Shown here piece after piece: positions 1 to 7,103 of a DNA stretch of 13,319 nucleotides (positions within the stretch are counted from its first letter, which is position 1; each line of letters opens with the position of its first letter). The DNA lies in NCBI GenBank assembly GCA_902767025.1, contig CACXFZ010000163.1, positions 1-13,319 on the forward strand, given 5' to 3'. A program made the position numbers and the translations under genes. A model generated the notes under the pieces. The model made no database searches. It saw only the letters and a program-made list of their open reading frames with translations, and was not told the DNA's origin. The stretch is from an uncultured Coriobacteriaceae bacterium (GTDB lineage: Bacteria > Actinomycetota > Coriobacteriia > Coriobacteriales > Eggerthellaceae).

Positions 1-719
1 ACACGCTGCTCAACCGCCTGAAGGAGTCCACGGGTGTTGAGGTAGAGCAGGTTCCCGTGCGCATCCCCTATCGCGAGACCATCCGCAAGACGGCCGAGGC
101 CCAGGGTCGCCACAAGAAGCAGACCGGCGGTTCGGGCCAGTTCGGCGACTGCTACCTGCGCCTGGAGCCCAACGCTCCCGATGCGGGCTACGAGTTCATC
201 GACGAGATCAAGGGCGGTGCCATCCCCGGTGGTCTGATCCCCGCCGTGGACAAGGGCGTGCAGGACGCCATGGCCGAGGGCTTCCTGGCCGGCTATCCGA
301 TGGTCGACCTGAAGTGCACCTGCTTCGACGGCAGCTACCATTCGGTCGACTCGAACGAAATGGCCTTCAAGACCGCCGCGCGCATCGGCTTCCGCGCTGC
401 ATGCGAGAACGCCGAGCCGGTGATCCTGGAGCCCATGGCCGACATGCGCGTGAGCGTGACCGAGGAGTTCGCCGGCGCCGTCATGGGCGACCTGCCCACG
501 CGCCGCGGCCGCATCATGGGCTCGGAGTCGGGCGAAGCGGGCGAGACGGTCATCGTCGTGCGCGTGCCTTACGCCGAGATCGTGAACTACACCCGCGACC
601 TGCGTTCGATGACGCGCGGCAACGGTTCGTACACCTACGAGCTGAACGGCTACGAGCAGGCTCCGGCCGACGTCCAGCAGAGGCTGGTCCAGGAATACCA
701 GGAGTCCAAGAACAGCTAG
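1..719 (+). CDS. Elongation factor G-like protein, C-terminal part (5' end outside window)
   Basis: This is the C-terminal 238 codons of an EF-G family GTPase; the frame is open from base 3 and the G domain lies upstream of the window. The fragment starts at the end of domain III and runs through domains IV and V. Family landmarks are YRETI at the domain IV start, KQTGGSGQFGD, GGAIP..LIPAVDKG, the domain IV loop DGSYHSVDSNEMAFK, and in domain V the GDLPTRRGRI and TRDLRSMTRGNGSY motifs. The GGSGQFGD form rather than GGRGQYGH, and domain V divergence, resemble the EF-G2/EF-G-like paralogues rather than the main translocase. Canonical fusA normally sits with rpsL, rpsG and tuf, whereas this gene is followed by a terminator and then acpS. 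It could still be the only EF-G of the genome; seeing the G domain would settle that. It ends with TAG. Confidence 0.88.
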   Translation, partial: TLLNRLKESTGVEVEQVPVRIPYRETIRKTAEAQGRHKKQTGGSGQFGDCYLRLEPNAPDAGYEFIDEIKGGAIPGGLIPAVDKGVQDAMAEGFLAGYPMVDLKCTCFDGSYHSVDSNEMAFKTAARIGFRAACENAEPVILEPMADMRVSVTEEFAGAVMGDLPTRRGRIMGSESGEAGETVIVVRVPYAEIVNYTRDLRSMTRGNGSYTYELNGYEQAPADVQQRLVQEYQESKNS

Positions 720-751
720 TGCGCCGATTGCCGGCGTCCGCCATACCATGC

Positions 752-779
752 AAGCGCCCCGGGAAACCGGGGCGCTTTT
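752..779 (+). terminator. Rho-independent terminator of the EF-G-like gene
   Basis: A perfect 11-bp stem, AAGCGCCCCGG (752-762) with CCGGGGCGCTT (767-777), is closed by a GAAA tetraloop (763-766). The 3' arm runs into TTTT (776-779). It lies 32 bases after the EF-G stop codon, a classic intrinsic terminator for the upstream gene. The T-tract is short, but the GC-rich stem and stable GNRA loop make this a confident call. Confidence 0.88.
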
Positions 780-783
780 GCGA

Positions 784-814
784 TTTTGAACAGGGGTCTG
801 GCCTCTGTTCAAAA
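784..814. repeat. REP-like imperfect palindrome with GGGTCTGG core
   Basis: TTTTGAACAGGGG (784-796) pairs with CCTCTGTTCAAAA (802-814) around the loop TCTGG. This gives a 13-bp stem with one G-T pair (794/804). It follows the terminator by only four bases. On the plus strand the stem is followed by A residues, not T, and on the minus strand no T-run follows, so it is a poor intrinsic terminator in either direction. The core resembles the GGGGTCTGRCCCC-type palindromes found as dispersed REP elements, some of them mobilised by RAYT transposases. That assignment is inference, because only one copy lies in this window. Confidence 0.5.
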
Positions 815-865
815 AATGGGAATCTGCTTTTCCGACGAGACGGGCGCGCCGTTCGCCCGTTGCGC

Positions 866-871
866 TAATAT
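866..871 (+). promoter_or_regulatory. acpS: Possible -10 element for the acpS-nnrD-ligA-tlyA operon
   Basis: TAATAT at 866-871 is the best -10-like hexamer between the EF-G terminator and acpS. It would place transcription start near 878 and leave a leader of about 30 bases that carries the Shine-Dalgarno AAGG (897-900) before the ATG at 908. No good -35 hexamer is visible 16-18 bases upstream, so the call is weak. Confidence 0.35.
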
Positions 872-907
872 GAGGTTGGAAGATCCCCTTACAGACAAGG
901 TAGTTTG

Positions 908-1684
908 ATGTCCGACGAGCAACTCAACACCGAACCCACGCCAGAAGAGAAGGCCGCTGCTGCCGAAGAACGCGCTGCCGCCGCAGAAGAGAAGGCCGCG
1001 GCCGCCGACGCGCTCGCAGCCGCCTTTGCCGCGCGCACCGAGCGCGAGGCTGACAAGATGAAGGGCGAGGCGGGCCTCGTGCCGCTGGAAGGCGGCGTGG
1101 GCCTGGGCGTGGACATCGTCGAAATCGAGCGCATGGCGAAGGTCCTGGGACGCACGCCGCGTTTCCGCGAGCGCGTGTACTCCGAAGAGGAGCGCGCCTA
1201 CTGCGACAAGATGGCCAAGCCGGCCGTGCACTACGCCATGCGCTTCGCCGCGAAGGAGGCGGTGCTCAAGGCGCTGGGAACCGGTTTTTCGGCAGGCATC
1301 GCCCCCCAGGACGTCGAAGTTCGCCGCAACGCCAACGGCCGTCCCGTGGTGGCGCTGCACCGCAAGGCTTTCGAAGCGGCCCAGAAGCTGGGCGTGAAGG
1401 AGATCCCGATATCGCTGTCGTACACGCATTCCGATGCGGTTGCCTGCGCGATGGCCCTGACGCGCGGAAGCGAAAAGGTCGTCGAGGAGCGCGTCGACCC
1501 GATGGCCGAGCTGGCGCAGCAGTTCAAGGATGCGCGCGCGATGCTCGACGAGCTTCCCGCCACCGAAGGCCAGGTCCAGCCTGTGCAAGCGGCCGACGGC
1601 GACCAGGCTGACGCCCAAGAGCCCCTGCGCATCGAGCTTCCGGAGGCCGAACCAACGCCCGACGCCGCCACCGACCAGGAGTAA
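908..1684 (+). CDS. acpS: Holo-[acyl-carrier-protein] synthase with N- and C-terminal extensions
   Basis: AcpS moves the 4'-phosphopantetheine arm from CoA to a serine of apo-ACP, activating fatty-acid synthesis in the cytoplasm. The core spans about residues 63-185 of 258. It holds GLGVDIVEIER with the Mg-binding Asp69, RVYSEEERAYC, the signature RFAAKEAVLKALGTG with Lys116/Glu117, and ISLSYTHSDAVACAMA. Usual AcpS proteins are about 120-130 residues. Here there is an added N-terminus of about 60 residues, with four heptads of EE(K/R)AAAA type at residues 13-40 predicted to form a long charged helix. An added acidic, proline-containing tail covers about residues 190-258. I chose ATG 908 over the TTG at 905 because AAGG (897-900) is spaced 7 bases from it and the TTG adds only one residue. 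It is the first gene of an operon; nnrD follows after 2 bases, a common neighbour of acpS. Confidence 0.9.
   Translation: MSDEQLNTEPTPEEKAAAAEERAAAAEEKAAAADALAAAFAARTEREADKMKGEAGLVPLEGGVGLGVDIVEIERMAKVLGRTPRFRERVYSEEERAYCDKMAKPAVHYAMRFAAKEAVLKALGTGFSAGIAPQDVEVRRNANGRPVVALHRKAFEAAQKLGVKEIPISLSYTHSDAVACAMALTRGSEKVVEERVDPMAELAQQFKDARAMLDELPATEGQVQPVQAADGDQADAQEPLRIELPEAEPTPDAATDQE
944..1006 (+). repeat. Three tandem 21-bp units encoding EE(K/R)AAAA heptads
   Basis: Three consecutive 21-base units (944-964, 965-985, 986-1006) encode EEKAAAA, EERAAAA and EEKAAAA. A degenerate fourth unit, DALAAAF, follows. Synonymous codons differ between units, so the repeat is older than a recent slippage event, or is held by selection on the protein. 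The 7-residue period with charged pairs and alanine suits a single alpha helix or coiled coil at the N-terminus of AcpS. Confidence 0.8.
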
Positions 1685-1686
1685 CC

Positions 1687-2682
1687 ATGCGCCAGTACAC
1701 GAACGGCTACCTTGCCGAACTGCTCCCTTATCCCGCGCCCAACGCCTACAAGTACTCCCGCGGCACATGCACGCTGGTGGTGGGCAGCACCGCCTATCCC
1801 GGCGCGGCGTGCCTGGCCGGCATGGCCAGCCAGAAGGCGGGCGCGGGCTACACCGAAGTGTACGTGGACGATCCCATCGTTCCGCTGGTGCAGCAGTACC
1901 GGGCGTCGTTCGTGGTCAAGGGTTGGAACGACTGGTCTGCCGAAGCCGATCTGAAGTACCATCCCGGCCAGCCCCATGCCTACGTGGTGGGGTGCGGCTT
2001 CGACGTGGAAGACCCTTACATCACGGGTGTCACCCGCCAGCTGCTCAAGGCCGCCCAGGGCCCCATCGTCGTCGACGGCGGTGCGCTGCGCATGCTTTCG
2101 GCGCGCAAGATCCGCGACCTGTGCTCGAAGCGCTACGCCCAGGGACGCACGACCATCATCACGCCGCATCGCGGCGAGGCGAACACGCTGGCTTCGGTGT
2201 TCGGCGTGCGCACCGACGACCCCGAGCACCTTGCCTACAACCTGTCGCGCGCCTACGGCGCCATCGCGGTGCTGAAAGGCCCCGACACCTACATCAGCAC
2301 GGGCGACGAGACGTTCTGCATGACCGAGGGCACGGCCGTGCTGTCCAAGGCGGGCACCGGCGACGTGCTCGCAGGCGTGATCGGCGGTCTGCTCGCCCAG
2401 GGCGTGGGGCCGCTCGACGCCTGCGTGCTGGGTGCCACGTTGCATGCGCGCGCCGGCAACCTGGCTGCGCGCGACCTCGGGGTCATATCCGTGTGCGCCG
2501 AAGACGTCGTCGACTACCTGCCGCACGCCATCCAGGCCACGGAAGCCGATCGCAGGCCCAAACAGCAGCCCGACGCCCAGCCTCAAACGGCGTCCGAACC
2601 TCCCGCCCAAGGGCAGGGGAGCGAGCCGGCAGGCGGCCAGGCCGGCCAGGGCCGGCATGCATCGTCGGTGCCGCGCATCTAG
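1687..2682 (+). CDS. nnrD: ADP-dependent NAD(P)H-hydrate dehydratase (NnrD/CARKD type)
   Basis: The enzyme repairs the damaged cofactors NADHX and NADPHX by ATP- or ADP-driven dehydration, and has a ribokinase-like fold. Visible motifs are GSTAYPGAA (33-41), VDGGALR (129-135), TPHRGEA (159-165), LKGPDTYIS (196-204) and the nucleotide-binding/catalytic loop KAGTGDVLAGVIGGLLAQG, with GTGD at 223-226 and Asp226 as likely base. It is a dehydratase alone: the N-terminal NnrE epimerase domain found in many bacterial fusions is absent, and no nnrE is seen nearby. The last 50 or so residues (about 282-331) are a Gln/Pro/Gly-rich low-complexity tail without family counterpart. AGGAG (1677-1681) is 5 bases before the ATG and lies over the acpS stop, suggesting coupled translation. 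The GPG motif is replaced by VGCGFD (101-106), so some active-site drift is possible. Confidence 0.87.
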   Translation: MRQYTNGYLAELLPYPAPNAYKYSRGTCTLVVGSTAYPGAACLAGMASQKAGAGYTEVYVDDPIVPLVQQYRASFVVKGWNDWSAEADLKYHPGQPHAYVVGCGFDVEDPYITGVTRQLLKAAQGPIVVDGGALRMLSARKIRDLCSKRYAQGRTTIITPHRGEANTLASVFGVRTDDPEHLAYNLSRAYGAIAVLKGPDTYISTGDETFCMTEGTAVLSKAGTGDVLAGVIGGLLAQGVGPLDACVLGATLHARAGNLAARDLGVISVCAEDVVDYLPHAIQATEADRRPKQQPDAQPQTASEPPAQGQGSEPAGGQAGQGRHASSVPRI

Positions 2683-2694
2683 CCAAGGAGCATC

Positions 2695-4809
2695 ATGCCT
2701 ACCAACACATCCGACACCCCCAGCCTCTTCGACGACGCCGCATCCGACGTGGGTGCGCGCATCGAGGCACTGCGTGCGGAAATCCGCCACCACACCTACC
2801 TGTACTATGCCGAAGACAAGCCCGAGATCTCCGATGCCGCCTTCGACTCGCTGATGCGCGAGCTGCGCGAGCTCGAGGAGGCCAACCCGGAATTCTTCGA
2901 CCCCGCATCGCCCACACAGCGCGTGGGCGGATACGTGGGCGAGCAGTTCTCGGCCGTCGAACACGCCCAGCGCATGTACTCGCTCGACAACGCGATGGAT
3001 CTCGACGAGCTCGACGCCTGGATGGAGCGCACCTTCCAGGCATTGGGCCGCGACGTGGCACTGTGCTGCGAGTTGAAGATCGACGGCAGCGGCATCGCGC
3101 TCACGTACCAGGATGGGCGCCTGCTGCGCGCCGCGACGCGCGGGGACGGCACCACGGGCGAGGACGTGACCGCGAACATCCGCACCATCAAGGACGTGCC
3201 GCTGGTCCTGCGCGACGAAGGCGTGGCGGGGCAGGTGCGTCCCGGCGATTCGGTCGAGGTGCGCGGCGAGGTCTACATGCCCAAGAGCAGCTTCGAGAAG
3301 CTCAACGAAGCCGCCGAGAGCCAAGGCAGGCAGACGTTTGCGAACCCGCGCAACGCGGCCGCGGGAAGCCTGCGCCAGAAGGACGCGGCCATCACGGCGC
3401 ATCGCGACCTGTCGACGTTCATCTACGCCATCGCATCCAACGACGACGTGCGGGCCACCGGCCAGTACGAGCTGCTTGCGTGGATACGCGAGGCCGGGTT
3501 CCACGTCAACCCCGACGTTGCCCTGTGCGAATCGCGCGACGAGGTGCGGGCGTTCTGTGAGCGCGCGCTCGAGGCGCGCGACAGGTTGCCGTACGAGATC
3601 GACGGCGTGGTCGTGAAGGTGAACGACTTCGCCTTGCAGGATGCGATGGGCTTCACGGCACGCGCACCCCGCTGGGCGATCGCCTACAAGTTCCCGCCCG
3701 AGGAAAAGACCACGCGCCTGCTGGACATCACCGTGCAGGTGGGCCGCACGGGCGCGCTCACGCCGGTGGCCGAACTCGAACCGGTGCGCGTTGCCGGCTC
3801 GGTGGTGGCGCGCGCGACGCTGCACAACGAAGACGAAGTGCAGCGCAAGGACGTGCGCATCGGCGACACCGTGATCGTGCGCAAGGCGGGCGATGTGATC
3901 CCCGAAGTGCTGGGCGCGGTGGAAAGCCTGCGTCCGGCCGACGCGCGCGTGTGGCAGATGCCCCAGACGTGCCCCAGCTGCGGAAGCCGCGTGGTGCGCG
4001 AAGAGGGAGAGGCGGCCTACCGCTGCGTGTCGATCGACTGCCCCGCCCAGGCACACGAGCGTCTCGTCCATTGGGCCAGCCGCGGCGCGATGGACATCGA
4101 GGGGCTGGGCGAGGAGGTCGTGGGACGGCTGCTGGACGCGCAGCGCGTGACCGATGTGGCAGACTTCTACAACCTCGACGAGCACGACCTGGCGACGCTG
4201 GACATGGGCCGCACGAACAAGGACGGCGAGGCCATCCACCTGGGCGGCGTGGTTGCCAAGAAGCTGGTCGAGCAGATCGAGGAAAGCAAATCGCGCGGGT
4301 TCGCACGCGTGCTGTTCGGGTTGGGCATGCGCCACGTGGGCAAGACCACGGCCGAGCAGATCGCCCAAGCGTTCCCGTCGATGGAAAAGCTGCGCCAGGC
4401 GCAGGAGGAAGACCTGGCCGGCGTGGACGGCATCGGGGAGGTCATCGCGCGCAGCGTGCGCCAGTTCCTGGACACCCCCGACAACATCGCCGTGATCGAG
4501 CGGCTCGAACGCGCGGGCGTGACCATGGTCGAAGAGCAGGTTGCGCCGACCCAGGAGCAGACCCTTGCAGGGCTCACCTTCGTGCTCACCGGCAGCCTGG
4601 TGCAGTCGGGCATGACGCGCGAAGAGGCGGGTCAGCGCCTGAAGGCCCTGGGTGCGAAGGTGTCGGGCAGCGTGTCGGGCAAGACCTCCTACGTCATTGC
4701 GGGCGAGGCGGCCGGCTCGAAGCGCGACAAGGCCGAGTCGCTGGGCGTGCCGGTGCTCGACGAGCAGGCGTTCCTGACGATCCTGGAGACGGGAAGCATT
4801 CCCGCATGA
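2695..4809 (+). CDS. ligA: NAD-dependent DNA ligase LigA
   Basis: LigA seals nicks in DNA during replication and repair, using NAD+ to form an enzyme-AMP intermediate. The protein has 704 residues, about the usual length, with the full domain order. Ia comes first (YYAEDKPEISDAAFD, about 37-51). The adenylation domain follows, with catalytic Lys128 in CELKIDG and the ATRGDGTTGEDVT motif. Then come the OB fold (VQVGRTGALTPVAELEPV), a Cys4 zinc finger (Cys426, 429, 444, 449), a helix-hairpin-helix region (FGLGMRHVG ... VDGIGEVIA) and a C-terminal BRCT domain (about 622-700). A 20-residue N-terminal extension precedes the first helix. AAGGAG at 2685-2690, 4 bases before ATG 2695, fixes the start. 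It lies 12 bases after nnrD and overlaps tlyA by 4 bases. The KxDG motif continues as SGIALTY instead of the common LAISLRY, which should be harmless. Confidence 0.98.
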   Translation: MPTNTSDTPSLFDDAASDVGARIEALRAEIRHHTYLYYAEDKPEISDAAFDSLMRELRELEEANPEFFDPASPTQRVGGYVGEQFSAVEHAQRMYSLDNAMDLDELDAWMERTFQALGRDVALCCELKIDGSGIALTYQDGRLLRAATRGDGTTGEDVTANIRTIKDVPLVLRDEGVAGQVRPGDSVEVRGEVYMPKSSFEKLNEAAESQGRQTFANPRNAAAGSLRQKDAAITAHRDLSTFIYAIASNDDVRATGQYELLAWIREAGFHVNPDVALCESRDEVRAFCERALEARDRLPYEIDGVVVKVNDFALQDAMGFTARAPRWAIAYKFPPEEKTTRLLDITVQVGRTGALTPVAELEPVRVAGSVVARATLHNEDEVQRKDVRIGDTVIVRKAGDVIPEVLGAVESLRPADARVWQMPQTCPSCGSRVVREEGEAAYRCVSIDCPAQAHERLVHWASRGAMDIEGLGEEVVGRLLDAQRVTDVADFYNLDEHDLATLDMGRTNKDGEAIHLGGVVAKKLVEQIEESKSRGFARVLFGLGMRHVGKTTAEQIAQAFPSMEKLRQAQEEDLAGVDGIGEVIARSVRQFLDTPDNIAVIERLERAGVTMVEEQVAPTQEQTLAGLTFVLTGSLVQSGMTREEAGQRLKALGAKVSGSVSGKTSYVIAGEAAGSKRDKAESLGVPVLDEQAFLTILETGSIPA

Positions 4810-5567
4810 GCAAGGTCCGCCTGGACACGCTGATGGTGCAGCGCGGCCTGGCGTCCGACAAGGACGAGGCACTGCGCTTGGTGCTCGCACGCGACGTGAA
4901 GGTGCAAGACGAGTACGCCACCCATGCCGCGATGCTGGTGGCGCCCGATGCCGCCGTGAGCGTGAAGGGTGCGCAGCGGTTCGTGTCCCGGGGTGGGGAA
5001 AAACTGCAGGGCGCGCTGGACGCCTTTTCCATCGACGTGCGCGGCATGCACTGCATCGACATCGGTTGTTCCACCGGCGGCTTTTCCGATTGCCTGCTGC
5101 AGGCGGGGGCGGGCAGCGTGGCCTGCGTCGATGTCGGTTACGGCCAGCTGGCGTGGAAGGTGCGAAGCGACGAGCGCACGACCGTGTTCGAGCGCACCAA
5201 CATCCGCACGGCAGAGCCCGCCAGCCTGGGGGCCCCGTTCGATGTGCTGGTGGCGGACCTGAGCTTCATCGGCCTGGCCCAGCTGGCGCCCACCTTCGCG
5301 CGGCTGTGCCGGGAAGGCAGCATGCTGCTCGCATTGGTGAAGCCGCAGTTCGAGAGCAACCCGGGCGAAGCGAACGGCGGCTACGTCGACGACCCGGCTG
5401 TGCGTGCGCGCACGGTCGAGGAAGTCTCGCAGGCGCTCGCGTCGCAGGGGTTTTCGGTCACGGGCAGCTGCGAATCGCCCATCGTGGGCAAGAAGCGGGG
5501 AAACGTGGAGTATTTCGTATGCGCCGTGTTCGGGCAAGACGCCCGCACGGGCGCTGTGCATGCGTGA
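4806..5567 (+). CDS. tlyA: TlyA family rRNA (cytidine-2'-O)-methyltransferase
   Basis: TlyA methylates ribose 2'-OH of cytidines in 16S and, in the long form, 23S rRNA, a modification needed for capreomycin sensitivity in mycobacteria. The 253-residue protein begins with an S4-like RNA-binding domain (about 5-55, RLDTLMVQRGLA...) and the linker FVSRGGEKL. It then has a Rossmann methyltransferase domain with the SAM loop DIGCSTGGF (85-93). The proposed catalytic K-D-K-E tetrad is visible as Lys66, Asp151 (ADLSF), Lys179 (LVKPQFE) and Glu235 (GNVEYF). Presence of the S4 domain points to the long, TlyA-II-like type. ATG 4806 overlaps the ligA stop in an ATGA, so translation is coupled to LigA. 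TlyA is often near nadK and recN in Gram-positives; here it ends the acpS operon. Older annotations call this family hemolysin. Confidence 0.95.
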   Translation: MSKVRLDTLMVQRGLASDKDEALRLVLARDVKVQDEYATHAAMLVAPDAAVSVKGAQRFVSRGGEKLQGALDAFSIDVRGMHCIDIGCSTGGFSDCLLQAGAGSVACVDVGYGQLAWKVRSDERTTVFERTNIRTAEPASLGAPFDVLVADLSFIGLAQLAPTFARLCREGSMLLALVKPQFESNPGEANGGYVDDPAVRARTVEEVSQALASQGFSVTGSCESPIVGKKRGNVEYFVCAVFGQDARTGAVHA

Positions 5568-5580
5568 TATGCGGTGCGGT

Positions 5581-5706
5581 TTAGGCGGCGTGGGCGCCCT
5601 GCTCGGCCTCGCGTGCGTCGAACTGCTTGTCGAAGTAGGCTGCGGTTGCGCACACGGCGATGGTGGCCGCCACGAATTCAATCAGAAACACGATGCCGAT
5701 GTTCAT
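5581..5706 (-). CDS. Small single-pass membrane protein, 41 residues, function unknown
   Basis: The reverse strand encodes MNIGIVFLIEFVAATIAVC followed by ATAAYFDKQFDAREAEQGAHAA and TAA. The first 25 residues form one hydrophobic membrane segment with a single Glu at position 10, followed by a short charged tail. A strong Shine-Dalgarno, AGGAG (complement of 5713-5717), lies 6 bases before the ATG, which is the main reason to call it real. It starts 32 bases after the stop of the UPF0210 gene on the same strand and is probably co-transcribed with it. It converges on tlyA with a 13-base gap. I do not recognise the family; a membrane tether, a regulator of a larger protein or a leader-like peptide are all possible. 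Confidence 0.65.
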   Translation of the reverse strand: MNIGIVFLIEFVAATIAVCATAAYFDKQFDAREAEQGAHAA

Positions 5707-5738
5707 TGAGCACTCCTAACGTTTGGCTGGCTTCTATT

Positions 5739-7103
5739 CTAGTTCTTCAAGCTGTTGATGGGGGCGGGGAATCGCCCACCGCGATGGGCCAGCACGCAAC
5801 CGGCGTTCGCGTTGACGGGCATGACAGGCGCATAGCCCAGCAGCCCGCCGAAGTCCAGGCGGTCTCCCGCCTGCTTGCCGATGGCGGGAATGATGCGCAC
5901 GGCCGTGGTTTTGGTGTTGATGACGCCGATGGCGCACTCGTCTGCGATGATGCCGAAGATCGTCTCGGGCGTGGTGTCTCCCGGGATGGCGATCATGTCC
6001 AGCCCCACGCTGCACACGCAGGTCATCGCCTCGAGCTTCTCGAGCGTGAGCGCCCCAGCCTCGGCTGCGCGGATCATGCCGGCGTCCTCCGACACGGGGA
6101 TGAACGCGCCCGACAGGCCGCCGACGCTGCTCGATGCCATCACGCCGCCCTTCTTCACCGCGTCGTTGAGCAGGGCGAGGGCAGCCGTGGTCCCGGGACC
6201 TCCGCAGGTGCCCACGCCGATGGCTTCGAGGATTTCGGCCACGCTGTCGCCTTCGGCGGGGGTGGGAGCCAGGGACAGGTCCAGGATGCCCTGGGCCACG
6301 CCCAGCCGCTTGCTGGCCTCGCGCGCCATCAGCTCGCCGGCGCGCGTGATCTTGAACGCGGTCGCCTTGATGGCTTCGGCGACGCTGGTCAAATCCGCGT
6401 CCTGGGGCATGTTCGCCAGCACGTTGCGCACCACGCCCGGGCCCGACACGCCCACGTTGATGACGGCGTCGGCCTCGCCCGAGCCGTGGAACGCGCCTGC
6501 CATGAACGGGTTGTCCTCCACGGCGTTCGCGAACACCACGAGCTTGGCGGCGCCGATGCAGTCCCTGTCGGCGGTGGCGCGGGCGGTGTCCATGATGACG
6601 TTGCTCATCTTCCACACGGCGTCCATGTTGATGCCGGCGCGCGTGCTGGCCACGTTGACCGAGCTGCACACGCGTCCGGTGTCGGCCAGCGCCTGCGGGA
6701 TCGAGTTCATCAGCTTGATGTCGGATTTCGACGCGCCCTTCTGCACCAGCGCGGAAAAGCCGCCGACGAAGTCCACGCCCACCTGCTCGCCGGCGCGGTC
6801 CATGGCCTGGGCCAGGGGCGAGAGGTCTTCCTCCTGCACGGCGCCGCTGATTTCGGCGATGGGCGTGACGGAGATGCGCTTGTTCACGATGGGGATGCCG
6901 AACTCGCGCTCGAGCTGTTCGGCCACGGGCACCAGCTGCTCGGCGGCGGTGGTCATGCGGTCGTAGACCTTGCGCGCCATGCTCTGCACGCTTGAATCGG
7001 TGCAACTGCGCAGGTTCAGCCCCAGGGTGATCGTGCGGATGTCCAGGTGCTGCTGGCTCACCATCGCCAGCGTTTCGGCTATCTCTTGCGGAGTGATTTG
7101 CAT
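5739..7103 (-). CDS. UPF0210 / PFL-family protein (DUF711, COG2848)
   Basis: This 454-residue protein matches the UPF0210 family, whose crystal structures show a fold related to glycyl-radical (pyruvate formate-lyase-like) enzymes but whose reaction is unknown. Conserved blocks seen are ITLGLNLRSC, GRVCSSVNVASTRAGINMDAV, NPFMAGAFHGSGEADAVINVGVSGPGVV, GTCGGPGTTAALALLNDAVKKGG and GVINTKTTAVRIIPAIGK. The start at 7103 is set by AAAGGAAAG just upstream and by family length. The longer frame reaching a TTG at 7142 would overlap the -10 element and is rejected. In many Firmicutes and related bacteria the family is coupled to an ACT-domain protein (UPF0237). No ACT gene flanks it here; instead a 41-residue membrane peptide follows. 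Cytoplasmic, no signal peptide. Confidence 0.93.
   Translation of the reverse strand: MQITPQEIAETLAMVSQQHLDIRTITLGLNLRSCTDSSVQSMARKVYDRMTTAAEQLVPVAEQLEREFGIPIVNKRISVTPIAEISGAVQEEDLSPLAQAMDRAGEQVGVDFVGGFSALVQKGASKSDIKLMNSIPQALADTGRVCSSVNVASTRAGINMDAVWKMSNVIMDTARATADRDCIGAAKLVVFANAVEDNPFMAGAFHGSGEADAVINVGVSGPGVVRNVLANMPQDADLTSVAEAIKATAFKITRAGELMAREASKRLGVAQGILDLSLAPTPAEGDSVAEILEAIGVGTCGGPGTTAALALLNDAVKKGGVMASSSVGGLSGAFIPVSEDAGMIRAAEAGALTLEKLEAMTCVCSVGLDMIAIPGDTTPETIFGIIADECAIGVINTKTTAVRIIPAIGKQAGDRLDFGGLLGYAPVMPVNANAGCVLAHRGGRFPAPINSLKN

Noticed and set aside
784..816. Second terminator after the EF-G-like gene
   Set aside because: The hairpin is followed by A residues on the plus strand and by no T-tract on the minus strand, so it lacks the usual terminator layout; it fits better as a palindromic repeat.
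1530..3560. A 676-codon plus-strand frame out of phase with acpS, nnrD and ligA
   Set aside because: Arg-rich composition typical of an out-of-frame reading of GC-rich genes; it overlaps three confidently identified enzymes.
1231..4890. A 1219-codon open frame on the minus strand over acpS, nnrD and ligA
   Set aside because: Same cause: nnrD and ligA share one frame and the antisense frame is in register with them, so lack of TTA, CTA and TCA keeps it open. The sense products are well-known enzymes and the antisense product has no recognisable domain.
5574..6995. A 473-codon plus-strand frame opposite the UPF0210 gene
   Set aside because: Low-quality His/Gly/Arg-rich translation without ribosome site; the minus strand carries a clear conserved family over the same bases.
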